DNA of 45,310 bases from Nitrospiria bacterium (GTDB lineage Bacteria > Nitrospirota > UBA9217). Below the pieces are notes generated by a model. The model saw only the letters and a program-made list of their open reading frames with translations, did not search any database and was not told the origin of the DNA. The DNA lies in the NCBI GenBank assembly GCA_919902495.1, contig CAKKRC010000048.1:1-45310 (forward strand). Reading direction: 5' to 3'. Position 1 is the first letter of the stretch; the number at the start of each line of letters is the position of its first letter. The position numbers and the translations under genes are program-made. Positions 7,486 through 16,501 of this stretch are shown here, piece after piece.

Positions 7486-7573
7486 TTCATTCCTCCTTGT
7501 TTTATACGGCGCTTTCGCCTCGCTCCCTGGTCTTGATCCTGACCGCAGCAGCGCATCAACTGATTACCGAACA

Positions 7574-7915
7574 TCATATCGCATCTTTTCCGCGTTCATT
7601 TGTTCTTATTTTTACTGCTTCTTCCACATTTATCACGAAAATTTTCCCATCACCCGTATTTCCCGTATGGGCGACTTTCTGGATCACGTTGACAACATCA
7701 TCAGCCATCTCATCATGTACAACAACTTCCAATTGTATTCGCGGAACAAATTCCACCATCTCATATACGATCTTGTCTTTCGCATTCTTGGCCTTGCTTT
7801 TACCGAAACCTTTGATCTCCGATACAGTTACACCCGGCAAGCCTTTAATTTTATGAAGTTCTTCCGTTACCTCCAGCAATCTGAACGGCCGTATTATTGC
7901 TTTTATCTCTTTCAT
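7574..7915 (-). CDS. PII-like protein of the CzcA-linked group (PII-NG)
   Basis: A 113-residue PII-fold protein (MKEIKAIIRPFRLLEVTEEL, then VTVSEIKGFGKSK and the C-terminal HTGNTGDGKIFVINVEEAVKIRT). The phosphate/ATP-binding segment TGxxGDGKIF is present. The T-loop differs from classical GlnB: the [11 protein letters not shown] stretch with the uridylylated tyrosine is replaced by AKNAKDKIVYEM. This fits the published PII-NG group, whose genes sit next to heavy-metal RND pumps; the function is unproven but sensing of nucleotides to tune efflux is suspected. It begins 25 bp after the CzcA stop with GGGGAAAC as ribosome binding site, so it is co-transcribed with the pump. Confidence 0.85.
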   Translation of the reverse strand: MKEIKAIIRPFRLLEVTEELHKIKGLPGVTVSEIKGFGKSKAKNAKDKIVYEMVEFVPRIQLEVVVHDEMADDVVNVIQKVAHTGNTGDGKIFVINVEEAVKIRTNERGKDAI

Positions 7916-7940
7916 AGTGTTTCCCCTGTCCTTTCATTGA

Positions 7941-10900
7941 TTACATTTCAGCTTCGACCTGTCTCTTTTCAAACCAGCTGTAAACCGAAGGAATGATCAA
8001 CAGCGTCAGCAGCGTTGAAGTAAACAGCCCTCCCACAACAACCGTAGCCAATGGTTTTTGTATCTCAGAGCCGGCCCCGCCGGCCAGCAGCATCGGTAGT
8101 AAACTGAAAATTGATATTGATGCCGTCATCAATACCGGCCTCAATCGGTCAAGACTTCCCTTTCTGATCGCCTCCTGCAGATCAAGTCCTTCTTCCCGCA
8201 ATTGCGAGATGCGCGATACCAGCACAAGCCCGTTCAAAACCGCAACGCCAAAAAGAACGATAAATCCAACTGACGCCGGCACGGACAAATATTGTCCGGA
8301 CAGGTAGAGAGCGAAGACCCCGCCGATGAGGGCGAACGGCAGGTTGGAAATGACCAGCAGAGACAAGCTGACCGATCTGAACGATAAATACAGGAGAAGC
8401 ATGATCAGGCCCACTGCGGCAGGTCCGATGATCATCAGTTTGTTCATCGCCCGCTGCTGGTTCTCAAATTGACCGCCCCACGTAAGGTAATAACCGGCCG
8501 GCAGCTTGACCTGCGCACCGATCTTCTGTTTTGCTTCGGCCACAAAGCTGCCGATATCCCGGCCCGTTATGTTCATCTCGATGCCGATGCGGCGCATCCC
8601 GTCCTGGCGGCTGATCTGGACCGGCCCTTCGATCATCTTCACTTCAGCCAGATGTTCGAGCGGAATATTGGTGCCGGTTTTCGTGGTGATCATCAGGTTC
8701 TTGATCGCTTCCAGGGAATTGCGTTTCTCCTCCGGCAGGCGCACCGCGATGGGAAAGTTGCGGTTTTCCTCGTACAACTGCGATGCCGCCTTGCCGGCCA
8801 CGGCGATCTCGATCACCTTCTGAACGTCGCTGATGTTCAGGCCATAACGGGCGATCTTCGAGCGGTCGATGTTGACGGTCAGGTAAGGCTGCCCGGATAC
8901 CTTTTCCGCGTTCAGGTCGGTGCCTCCTTTGATCGTGGAAAGCACCTTGGCGATCTTCGCCGATCTTTCGCTGAGCACATTGATATCCTCGCCGAAAAGC
9001 TTGACTATCAGCTGCGCCCTGGTGCCTGCCACCAGTTCGTCGATGCGGCACTGGATCGGCTGGCTGAAGCCGAAGGTGATACCCGCGATCGACTCCAGCG
9101 ACTCCCGCATCTCATTGGTCAGCTTTTCCTTTGATATGTCCCGTTTCCATTCGCTTTTCGGCTTAAATATCCCCACGTAGCCGGTCTTGTCCGTGCCCCG
9201 CGTGTCCAGCGCGACCCCGGTCTGACCGATCCGCCCCACGACAGTCTCCAGTTCCGGGAACTCTTTCAGCTTGGCTGCGGCATGCTGATTCACCTCCATC
9301 GCTTTTGCCAGGGAAACACCGGGGAGCATGGACACATCCATATCGAAAGCGCCCTCATCCATGATCGGGATGAATTCCGTCCCCAGCCGGGTTGCCAGAA
9401 AGAGCGACACGACGAGGAAGGCTCCCGCTACACCCAATACCACCCGCTTCCTGTTCATGGCATAGTCGAGCAGCGGCAGATAGAGCCGGTTTGCATGCCG
9501 CATGATGTAGCTCTCCTTTTCAGGGTGCGGTTTCAGGAACAAGATGCAGAGAGCTGGTATGACGAGTACAGAAAGGAACAACGAGGCGAGTAGGGCGATG
9601 GCGACCGTGATCGCTAGTGGCCCGAACATTTTTCCTTCGATCCCTTCCAAGGAAAGGATCGGGATAAAGGTGAGCGCGATAATTAGTTCGCCGTAGATAC
9701 TCGGTTTTCTTACCTCCATGACCGCCCTGAGCACCGTATACAATTTGGGGTGTTGTGCCCCCTCATCGCTCAGGTGCCGCTGGACGTTCTCGACCTGAAT
9801 AATGGCGGTGTCGATGATCATTCCTATGGAAATGGCCAGCCCGCCGAGAGACATCAGGTTTGCGCTGATCCCCGCAAGCTTCATGACGATGAACGTTGCC
9901 AGGAGCGACAGCGGCAATGCTATGAGGACCACGATACTGCCCCGGATGCTGTTCAGCAGCAGATAGAGCACGATCAGGACCAGCAGGGAACCCTCGATCA
10001 GCGCCTTGTTCACCGTGCTGACGCTCGCTTTCACAATATCGCTTCTGTCGTAATAAGGGACGATCCTGATCCCCTCAGGCAGTACGTTGTTTTCGTTGAT
10101 CTCCCTGACCTTTTCCGCAACCCGGCGCACCACGTCGCGGCTGTTTTCGCCGCGCAACATCATGACGATGCCGCCGACACATTCATCCTTGCCGTTCTTT
10201 ATGGCGGCGCCCATGCGGACAGCCTCGCCGATCTTTACCTGGGCAACGTCACGGATAGAGGTTGGCGTGCCTCCCGCCGATTTCAGGACGATGTTTTCGA
10301 TGTCCTTAACATCCTTGATCAGCCCTACTCCCCGGACAATGAACTGGTCCGCACCCCGTTCAAGCAGGTTCCCGCCGACGTTTTCATTGTTGTTGCCTAT
10401 AGCCGAATAGACATCGTCCACGGTGATGCCATACTTCAGCAGTTTTTCCGGAAAAACAACCACCTGGTACTGCTTGAAATATCCGCCGAAGGAGTTGATC
10501 TCGTTCACTCCTGCGACACTCTTCAGCTGCGGCGTGATGATCCACTCCTGAATGGTCCGCAGGTTGGTCAGGTAGGTGATTTTTTGCGCCGGGTCATTCG
10601 GCATGTTGCCTTCAAGGGTATATTGATAGATCTCCCCCATGGCCGTGCCGATAGGCCCCATGGCGACCTCTACACCCTTCGGGACCTTTTCCCGTGCCTC
10701 CGCCAGCCGTTCGAACACGAGCTGCCGGGCAAAATAGATGTCAACATTATCCTTGAACACGACCGTTACGATCGAGAGCCCGAACTTCGTGACCGAACGC
10801 ATCTGCTCGATATCGGGCAGGCCGCGCATTGCCATCTCGATCGGGTAGGTCACATTCCGTTCGATCTCTATTGCCGAAAGCCCGTCCGCGTGGCTGACAA

Positions 10901-11045
10901 CCTCGACCTGGATGTTCGTAACGTCAGGAAAAGCGTCGATCGGCAACTTCCAATAGGAGTACAATCCGATTACGACAATCAGAAGCGAAAGAAATATGAC
11001 CATCCCTTTCTGCTTCAGCGTATATTCGATAATTCTTTCCAGCAT
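7941..11045 (-). CDS. heavy-metal efflux RND pump (CzcA/CusA family)
   Basis: A 1034-residue inner-membrane proton/metal antiporter of the HME-RND family, which forms a trimer with a periplasmic adaptor and an outer-membrane channel to expel divalent or monovalent metals. Visible features: N-terminal LERIIEYTLKQKGMVIF with the first membrane helix; SHADGLSAIEIERNVTYPIE; the transmembrane-4 signature GMIIDTAIIQVEN; a second membrane bundle with FGVAVLNGLVLVSRI. Substrate class is not certain from the signature; the His/Glu-rich partner suggests Zn, Co, Ni or Cd. The start at 11045 (MLERII) is chosen because 29 upstream codons are not conserved-looking and GGGAGA precedes the ATG. A repeat-filled gap of 248 bp separates it from czcB. 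Confidence 0.9.
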   Translation of the reverse strand: MLERIIEYTLKQKGMVIFLSLLIVVIGLYSYWKLPIDAFPDVTNIQVEVVSHADGLSAIEIERNVTYPIEMAMRGLPDIEQMRSVTKFGLSIVTVVFKDNVDIYFARQLVFERLAEAREKVPKGVEVAMGPIGTAMGEIYQYTLEGNMPNDPAQKITYLTNLRTIQEWIITPQLKSVAGVNEINSFGGYFKQYQVVVFPEKLLKYGITVDDVYSAIGNNNENVGGNLLERGADQFIVRGVGLIKDVKDIENIVLKSAGGTPTSIRDVAQVKIGEAVRMGAAIKNGKDECVGGIVMMLRGENSRDVVRRVAEKVREINENNVLPEGIRIVPYYDRSDIVKASVSTVNKALIEGSLLVLIVLYLLLNSIRGSIVVLIALPLSLLATFIVMKLAGISANLMSLGGLAISIGMIIDTAIIQVENVQRHLSDEGAQHPKLYTVLRAVMEVRKPSIYGELIIALTFIPILSLEGIEGKMFGPLAITVAIALLASLFLSVLVIPALCILFLKPHPEKESYIMRHANRLYLPLLDYAMNRKRVVLGVAGAFLVVSLFLATRLGTEFIPIMDEGAFDMDVSMLPGVSLAKAMEVNQHAAAKLKEFPELETVVGRIGQTGVALDTRGTDKTGYVGIFKPKSEWKRDISKEKLTNEMRESLESIAGITFGFSQPIQCRIDELVAGTRAQLIVKLFGEDINVLSERSAKIAKVLSTIKGGTDLNAEKVSGQPYLTVNIDRSKIARYGLNISDVQKVIEIAVAGKAASQLYEENRNFPIAVRLPEEKRNSLEAIKNLMITTKTGTNIPLEHLAEVKMIEGPVQISRQDGMRRIGIEMNITGRDIGSFVAEAKQKIGAQVKLPAGYYLTWGGQFENQQRAMNKLMIIGPAAVGLIMLLLYLSFRSVSLSLLVISNLPFALIGGVFALYLSGQYLSVPASVGFIVLFGVAVLNGLVLVSRISQLREEGLDLQEAIRKGSLDRLRPVLMTASISIFSLLPMLLAGGAGSEIQKPLATVVVGGLFTSTLLTLLIIPSVYSWFEKRQVEAEM

Positions 11046-11123
11046 GATCGATGATCTCCCGGTAACAAAAGGTTGATAAAGCAAAGTCTCAGACCGATGG
11101 AGCAGAACCAACATCAAAAGCAT

Positions 11124-11227
11124 CTCTCGCAAAGCCGCAAAGGCGCAAAGGAAATCCTTAACCGACGGGGGTGTAAACCCAATAATAGCTGGAGCTTATC
11201 TTTGCGGCTTGGCGACTTTGCGCGAAA
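11124..11227. repeat. CGCAAAG-type imperfect inverted repeat, copy 1
   Basis: Left arm TCTCGCAAAGCCGCAAAGGC (11124 onward) and right arm CTTTGCGGCTTGGCGACTTT (from 11200) are mirror copies separated by about 50 bases. A related element lies at 23580-23690. Here it sits inside an operon, between the adaptor and pump genes. Confidence 0.7.
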
Positions 11228-11293
11228 ATTGGTTTCTGGTTTTGACTCAACACTTGACTCAAAATATAAGACGTTGGTTCGTAACGTACTTAT

Positions 11294-12586
11294 TTACTTG
11301 CCATGGCCATGCTCGTCGACGAGCTCACCCTTTTTCAGCTCTGATTTGAGAATGAACGCACCCTTTACGGCGACCGACTCTCCTTTTTTGATTCCACCGA
11401 TCACTTCCAGACGCTTGCCCAGCGTCCGGCCCGCTGTTATCTCGCGCATTTCAAATTTCTCCGGCGCGGTTTGGATGAAGACATAGTTCCTGGAACCGTC
11501 GAGAAATACCGCTTCCTCGGGCAGCATGATCGCTTTCTCCATCTGCGCGCCCTTTGCATCGATGGTCACAGTGGCGAACATGCCCGGTTTCAGGAGACGG
11601 TTCGCGTTCTCAACTTCCACGCGGGCCTTCACGGTCCGCGTCTTTTCATCCATGACCTCGCCGAGATAGGATATAAAGCCCCGAAAGCTCTTGTCGGCAT
11701 AGGCCGTTGTCGACACTTTGACCGCCGTTCCCGACTTTATCCGGCCGAGGTCTTTCTCGTAGATATCGATGATCACCCAGAGTTTCGACAGGTCGGCGAC
11801 GGTGAAGAGCGGTTTTTCAGGGCTCACGACTTCTCCCTGTGTTGCCGTGCGCTCGATGACCGAACCGCTGATCGGCGAGGTCACGGCGATGAGCGGATGT
11901 TGGTCGCCTTCGTGCTTTTTCTCGTACTGGTCGATGTCGATACCGAGCAGATGGAACCGCTCGCGCGCAAAGGCGAGATCAGCCCCGGCCTCGGCAAGCT
12001 CCTGCCTCGCCCGGATCACGTCCTTTTCCGGGGATATCTTCTTCGAGAACAAGGTTTCCTCGCGCTCAAGGTTCTTGCGGGCAAGATCGGCCCTTCCTTT
12101 TGACTTTGCGTATTCAGCCAATGCCTGCCCGAGCTCGGGGCTGTCGAACCAGGCAAGCGCCTGACCGGTCTTTACCGCATCGCCCTGGGACGCCGCGATC
12201 CTCACAAGACGTCCCGAAGTGCGCGCGCTGATCTTCGCAATCCGGTCTCCGTCCAGCTCGATCGCGGCCGTTGCCTCGATGGGGGCCGAAAAAGGCTCCA
12301 GCGCCGCAGCCATGACTTCGACGCCTGATGCCTTCTGCGCTTCTTTTGACAGATGAACTACGGTTTCTTCCCCGTGTTCGCCTTCCTTGTGTTCATCTTC
12401 TCTGTGTGCTGCTTCTTTGCCGCGCTCTTCACCATGTTCTTTACTCGCCGTCGAAATATAAAAAGACAGGACCGCTACCACGAGCGCGATCGCGCCGACG
12501 GCTATGAGCGCTGTTTTTTTGTTGTGCCGCGCCGTATCTTCCATAGTGCTCCAAATCTCCCGTATCAATTCTTTCGCTCCGCTCAT
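11294..12586 (-). CDS. RND periplasmic adaptor (CzcB/CusB family)
   Basis: A 430-residue membrane-fusion protein that links the CzcA pump to the TolC channel. After a short cytoplasmic segment there is one membrane helix (TALIAVGAIALVVAVLSFYI), then a periplasmic linker rich in His and Glu (EHGEERGKEAAHREDEHK), a biotinyl-lipoyl half (ARTSGRLVRIAASQGDAVKTGQ), an alpha-hairpin coiled coil (ARKNLEREETLFSKK to ARERFHLLG), the second lipoyl half (VTSPISGSVIERTATQGEVV) and beta-barrel domains. It ends DEHGHGK. The acidic/His linker probably binds metal. ATG 12586 overlaps the tolC stop as ATGA and has GGAGGAAG seven bases before it, so it is preferred to an upstream in-frame start at 12616. Confidence 0.9.
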   Translation of the reverse strand: MSGAKELIREIWSTMEDTARHNKKTALIAVGAIALVVAVLSFYISTASKEHGEERGKEAAHREDEHKEGEHGEETVVHLSKEAQKASGVEVMAAALEPFSAPIEATAAIELDGDRIAKISARTSGRLVRIAASQGDAVKTGQALAWFDSPELGQALAEYAKSKGRADLARKNLEREETLFSKKISPEKDVIRARQELAEAGADLAFARERFHLLGIDIDQYEKKHEGDQHPLIAVTSPISGSVIERTATQGEVVSPEKPLFTVADLSKLWVIIDIYEKDLGRIKSGTAVKVSTTAYADKSFRGFISYLGEVMDEKTRTVKARVEVENANRLLKPGMFATVTIDAKGAQMEKAIMLPEEAVFLDGSRNYVFIQTAPEKFEMREITAGRTLGKRLEVIGGIKKGESVAVKGAFILKSELKKGELVDEHGHGK

Positions 12587-13806
12587 TTCAGGCTTCCTCC
12601 CGTTGCTTTTTCCCACGCATTCAGCGCAAGCTGCAGCCGCACCTGCGACTCCAGATAGGCGAACTGGGCGTCGATGGTGTCCTTTTGCGCAAACCGCACT
12701 TCAAAAAATCCGAATTTACCCTCCTTGAAGGCAAGGTTCATGAGGCCCAGATTTTCCACGGCTTTGCCGAGAACCTCTTTTTTGAACAGGGACAGCTCTT
12801 CCGCCGCTGCAGCAAGGTTCGCGTGTGCTGCCTCGATCTCTCCTTCGATCGCCCGCTCAAGCGACGCCTGCTTGATCAGTGCCTGACCCGCTTTTGCGGC
12901 GGCCTCCTTCCTGTCCGCCTGCTTGCGGTCAAAGAAAGGAAGGGGGAACGACAGCATGACACCGGCCTCGTTCAGTTTATCGTCCTGATTGTAAAAACCA
13001 GTTACCGTGACGCTCGGGATCGCCTCGCGGCTTGCGACCTTCATCGCGGATTTTGCCTGCTGAACCTCGGCTGCGGCGGACTGCACATCGGGCCTTTGAA
13101 AGGATGCCGCTGTGATCTTTCCCCTGTCCGGGATGACCGGCGCTTCCGATGGCAGTGCGCCTTCAACGGTGAAACCGGCCGACGGTTTCAAGCCGAGAAG
13201 CTCCTGCATCCTGAGCAACGCCTCCCGCCTCTCACGCTCCGCGAGCATGCGGTCCCGCCTGGCCTTGCCGAGCTCCACGTCCGCGAGATTCTGTTCAAGC
13301 GCCGAAATATCGCCCGTCTGGTATTTTACGGCAGCCGAAGCGACCAGTTCCTCCTGGAGTTTGAGCACTTCCTCTGCCAATTCTATTTTTCGATTCGCGG
13401 CAAGGGCTCGCGCAAAGGCGTCCTTGACCCCTGCGATCAGAACGCGCTCCTTGTCCCGAATATCCTGGAGCACTTTCTCACGTCCGCTCCTTGCGGCATC
13501 GACGCGGAGGCCCCGCTGTCCTGCCAGCTCGAATTCCTGGGAAAGACGCAGACCATAGTTCTTGACCTTCTCGCCACCCTCGGGCAGCGTGTCCTTCCTG
13601 GATACACTTCCCTCGATGACGGGATTGCTCTTAAGCAGCAGCCCGGCTTGGTCAAGCCTGCCCTGTGCTGCTCCCTCCTCAAGCCTGACAATCTGTACAT
13701 CGGGATTGTTTTTCAAAGCGGTTTCGACCGCGTCGTTAAGCGTCATGGCGTGCGCAGAAGGCACAAACAGTAAAAGTGCGCACGTAAAAATGATCATTCG
13801 CGTCAT
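12583..13806 (-). CDS. TolC-family outer-membrane efflux protein (CzcC-like)
   Basis: A 407-residue outer-membrane channel of the RND efflux system. A signal peptide (MTRMIIFTCALLLFVPSAHA) precedes MTLNDAVETALKNNPDVQ, the standard start of the OEP/TolC repeat. The two OEP halves are long helices (EQNLADVELGKARRDRMLAER; GEIEAAHANLAAAAEELSLF) with amphipathic strands (YGLRLSQEFELAGQ; GVMLSFPLPFFDRKQADR), the FELAG and FPLPFF patterns being typical of CzcC-type members. GAGGTG before the ATG supports the start. Its stop overlaps the adaptor start by 4 bp, which shows translational coupling. Confidence 0.9.
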   Translation of the reverse strand: MTRMIIFTCALLLFVPSAHAMTLNDAVETALKNNPDVQIVRLEEGAAQGRLDQAGLLLKSNPVIEGSVSRKDTLPEGGEKVKNYGLRLSQEFELAGQRGLRVDAARSGREKVLQDIRDKERVLIAGVKDAFARALAANRKIELAEEVLKLQEELVASAAVKYQTGDISALEQNLADVELGKARRDRMLAERERREALLRMQELLGLKPSAGFTVEGALPSEAPVIPDRGKITAASFQRPDVQSAAAEVQQAKSAMKVASREAIPSVTVTGFYNQDDKLNEAGVMLSFPLPFFDRKQADRKEAAAKAGQALIKQASLERAIEGEIEAAHANLAAAAEELSLFKKEVLGKAVENLGLMNLAFKEGKFGFFEVRFAQKDTIDAQFAYLESQVRLQLALNAWEKATGGSLK

Positions 13807-13923
13807 GAATACACCTCACTTCGATTCTTATGATGGGAAACAGGTGCGTGAGCACGCGATAGTACAACGGGTGACAGGTATCACTCGCGGTACAATGCGG
13901 CTACATGAAGGAAACTATGGGGT

Positions 13924-14283
13924 TTAGTTATGAGGCGGCTTGGTGATGGAATACGAGGGGTCTGAGAATGCAATAAGCTTCGGAAGATGATTCGTATGGC
14001 TGATCATTAATGGAGCGCCGCAGCATGCGGTACCCATGGCAGCGCCGATATTGGCGCAAACCGGGCAGAGGTCCTGAGCGCTTGCCGTCCTCTGAGAATT
14101 CGAGGCTCCGGAATTAGACGACAAGAGATTGTCATCTGAATGATCCGCGCCATTCGTCGAGCGCAGTTGCATATCACGAACCGGGACGAAATCGCGGCAG
14201 TCATCGCAGGCTATCGCGTCCACGACGGGGGCGGCAATGACGATCACCAGAAGTGACACTATGAGGTGCACATTCAGTCGCAT
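13924..14283 (-). CDS. small exported Cys-rich protein heading the efflux operon
   Basis: A 119-residue protein with a signal peptide (MRLNVHLIVSLLVIVIAAPVVDA). The mature part holds ACDDC, LCPVC and ACCG motifs, a Ser/Asn/Asp-rich spacer, and a His-containing tail (ISHTNHLPK, KPPHN). No named family was recognised. Its position, first in an RND metal-efflux operon, is that of the small periplasmic helper proteins (CzcI/CnrX-like in role, not in sequence) that bind or sense metal. The reading frame extends to a TTG at 14304; ATG 14283 gives a clean signal peptide. No clear ribosome binding site was found, so the start is uncertain. It is separated from tolC by 117 bp. Confidence 0.6.
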   Translation of the reverse strand: MRLNVHLIVSLLVIVIAAPVVDAIACDDCRDFVPVRDMQLRSTNGADHSDDNLLSSNSGASNSQRTASAQDLCPVCANIGAAMGTACCGAPLMISHTNHLPKLIAFSDPSYSITKPPHN

Positions 14284-14324
14284 GACGTAAACATGGTACG
14301 TCAATTTTCAGCGTAAAGCAAGTG

Positions 14325-14353
14325 CAACTTCGTCCGTTGTCAACTTCGTCCGT
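14325..14353. repeat. 13-bp tandem direct repeat upstream of the efflux operon
   Basis: CAACTTCGTCCGT occurs at 14325-14337 and again at 14341-14353, 16 bp apart, about 40 bp before the first gene of the efflux operon. A TTGACA-like hexamer (14343-14338, minus strand) overlaps it. This is a plausible binding site for a metal-responsive regulator, but no matching regulator gene is present in the window. Confidence 0.4.
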
Positions 14354-14401
14354 CATCTGCAAGGTTCCAGTAATATCCCCTGAGCGTAGCAAATACTACA
14401 G

Positions 14402-14434
14402 AAAAAAAACCGGGACCCCCGATCGGGGTCCCGG
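14402..14434 (-). terminator. intrinsic terminator of glnA
   Basis: A perfect 10-bp stem (14410-14419 with 14425-14434) with a 5-base loop, followed on the minus strand by TTTTTTTT. It lies about 30 bp after the glnA stop and is duplicated at 5752-5783. Confidence 0.88.
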
Positions 14435-14465
14435 CCATACACGCACCTGGTTATGGGTGTGCTGC

Positions 14466-15878
14466 TTAGATGTCGTAGTACAGGAAGAACTCGTACGGAT
14501 GGGGGCGGAGCCGGAGCGCGTCCACTTCCTTGGTCCGCTTGTAGTGGATCCACATCTCGATGGCGTCCTTGGTGAACACGTCGCCCTTCAGGAGGAAGTC
14601 ATGGTCCGCCTCGAGGTTGTCCAGCGCCTCTTCCAGAGAACCCGGCATGGACGGCACACCGGCGAGCTCCTCGGGCGCCATATCGTAGATGTCCTTGTCC
14701 AGCGGCTGACCCGGATCGATCTTGTTCTCGATGCCGTCGAGGCCCGCCATCAGCATGGCCGCGAAGGCCAGGTAGGGGTTGCACGACGGGTCGGGGAACC
14801 GCACCTCGACGCGCTTTGCTTTGGGATTAGCGCTGTACATGGGGATGCGGATGGAGGCCGAGCGGTTCCGGCTGGAGTAGGCCAGGTTCACCGGCGCTTC
14901 GAAGCCCGGGGTCAAACGCTTGTATGAGTTCATCGTCGGATTGGTGAAGGCCGCGATCACCTTCGCGTGCTTCAGGATGCCGCCGATGTAGTGCAGCGCC
15001 ATCTGGGACATGCCGGCGTACTGGTCGCCGTGGAACAGGGGCTTGCCGCCTTTCCAGATGGACTGGTGGCAATGCATACCGGACCCGTTATCGCCGAAAA
15101 GCGGCTTCGGCATGAAGGTCACGGTTTTGTTATGGCGCTTGGCAACGTTCTTGATGATGTACTTGAAATACATGACCTGGTCTGCGCACTTGACCAGGGG
15201 GTTGAACCGGATGTCGATCTCGGCCTGGCCCGCGGTCGCGACCTCATGGTGTTGACGCTCGACGTAGATGCCGACCTTCTGCATCTCCATGCACATCTCG
15301 GAGCGGATGTCCTCCTGCGAGTCGATGGGCGGGACCGGGAAGTAGCCTTCCTTGTGGCGCGGCTTGTAACCGAGGTTCGGCTTTTCGTCGCGGCCGGTGT
15401 TCCAGACGCCTTCGCTGCTGTCAATATGGTAGTAGCCTTCATGCGAGTTCTGATCGAAGCGGACGTCGTCGAAGATGAAGAACTCGGGTTCAGGGCCGAA
15501 GAAGCAGGTGTCGCCGATGCCGGTGGACTTGAGGTACGCCTCCGACTTCTGAGCGATGAAGCGCGGGTCGCGCGAGTAGCGCTCCTTGGTGATCGGGTCA
15601 ACGATGTTGCAGATCAGCGAGAGCGTCGCATACTGGGTGAAGGGGTCCATCACCGCCGTCTCCGCATCCGGCACCACGAGCATGTCAGAAGTATGGATCG
15701 ACTGCCAGCCGCGGATGCTCGAACCGTCGAAGCCGAGGCCTTCCTCGAAGATCCCCTCGGTCAATTCGTCCACGGGCACGGAAAAGTGCTGCCACAACCC
15801 TGGAAAATCCATGAACTTGAAGTCCACCATCAACGCCTTGTGCTCTTTTGCCATTGCCAGTACATCTTTGGGTTTCAT
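14466..15878 (-). CDS. glnA: type I glutamine synthetase
   Basis: A 470-residue GSI enzyme that makes glutamine from glutamate, ammonia and ATP, active as a dodecamer in the cytoplasm. It has the N-terminal [19 protein letters not shown], the metal and substrate region [18 protein letters not shown]-like H-bond region, [30 protein letters not shown], and the adenylylation site [10 protein letters not shown] with tyrosine near residue 396. That site marks the beta subtype controlled by GlnE, which is not in the window. A good ribosome binding site (AGGAGGGC) precedes the ATG. It follows glnB by 144 bp, mostly a repeat, and ends in a strong terminator. The 3' end of this gene is duplicated at 5817-5870. 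Confidence 0.97.
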   Translation of the reverse strand: MKPKDVLAMAKEHKALMVDFKFMDFPGLWQHFSVPVDELTEGIFEEGLGFDGSSIRGWQSIHTSDMLVVPDAETAVMDPFTQYATLSLICNIVDPITKERYSRDPRFIAQKSEAYLKSTGIGDTCFFGPEPEFFIFDDVRFDQNSHEGYYHIDSSEGVWNTGRDEKPNLGYKPRHKEGYFPVPPIDSQEDIRSEMCMEMQKVGIYVERQHHEVATAGQAEIDIRFNPLVKCADQVMYFKYIIKNVAKRHNKTVTFMPKPLFGDNGSGMHCHQSIWKGGKPLFHGDQYAGMSQMALHYIGGILKHAKVIAAFTNPTMNSYKRLTPGFEAPVNLAYSSRNRSASIRIPMYSANPKAKRVEVRFPDPSCNPYLAFAAMLMAGLDGIENKIDPGQPLDKDIYDMAPEELAGVPSMPGSLEEALDNLEADHDFLLKGDVFTKDAIEMWIHYKRTKEVDALRLRPHPYEFFLYYDI

Positions 15879-15910
15879 TGAGCCCTCCTCTTAAAATAAA
15901 TTCCAAATCT

Positions 15911-16020
15911 CAAGCATCAAATCCCAAATAAGCTCCAAATTCGAATAATCAAACCGTTTGGCATTTGAATATTGGGGTTTGCAATTTATTTGTAATTTGG
16001 TTCTTGGGATTTGGTGCTTG
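15911..16020. repeat. AAATTTGG/GGTGCTTG-type inverted repeat, copy 1
   Basis: An AT-rich imperfect palindrome: CAAGCATCAAATCCCAAATA (15911 onward) is mirrored by TTCTTGGGATTTGGTGCTTG ending at 16020. It fills the glnB-glnA gap and ends 2 bp from the glnB stop. A related copy lies between def and fmt. Confidence 0.75.
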
Positions 16021-16022
16021 CC

Positions 16023-16421
<399 letters not shown>

Positions 16422-16435
16422 TCAACGATTTAATG

Positions 16436-16478
16436 CGATAAAAATGAGGATCGGCTGCCTATTATGTAAGCAGCCGAT
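16436..16478 (-). terminator. intrinsic terminator of the TPR gene
   Basis: On the minus strand ATCGGCTGC pairs perfectly with GCAGCCGAT (9 bp, 11-base loop, 16478-16450), followed by CCTCATTTTTATC. It lies 24 bp after the TPR gene's stop. Confidence 0.8.
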
Positions 16479-16501
16479 TAAATTATGGGCAAAAGTAAAG
16501 C

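Noticed and set aside
9750-11054. 434-codon open frame on the plus strand
   Set aside because: It is antisense to the CzcA gene, which has intact RND motifs; no ribosome binding site or domain is visible.
12685-13773. 362-codon open frame on the plus strand
   Set aside because: It is antisense to the TolC-family gene and has no recognisable motif.
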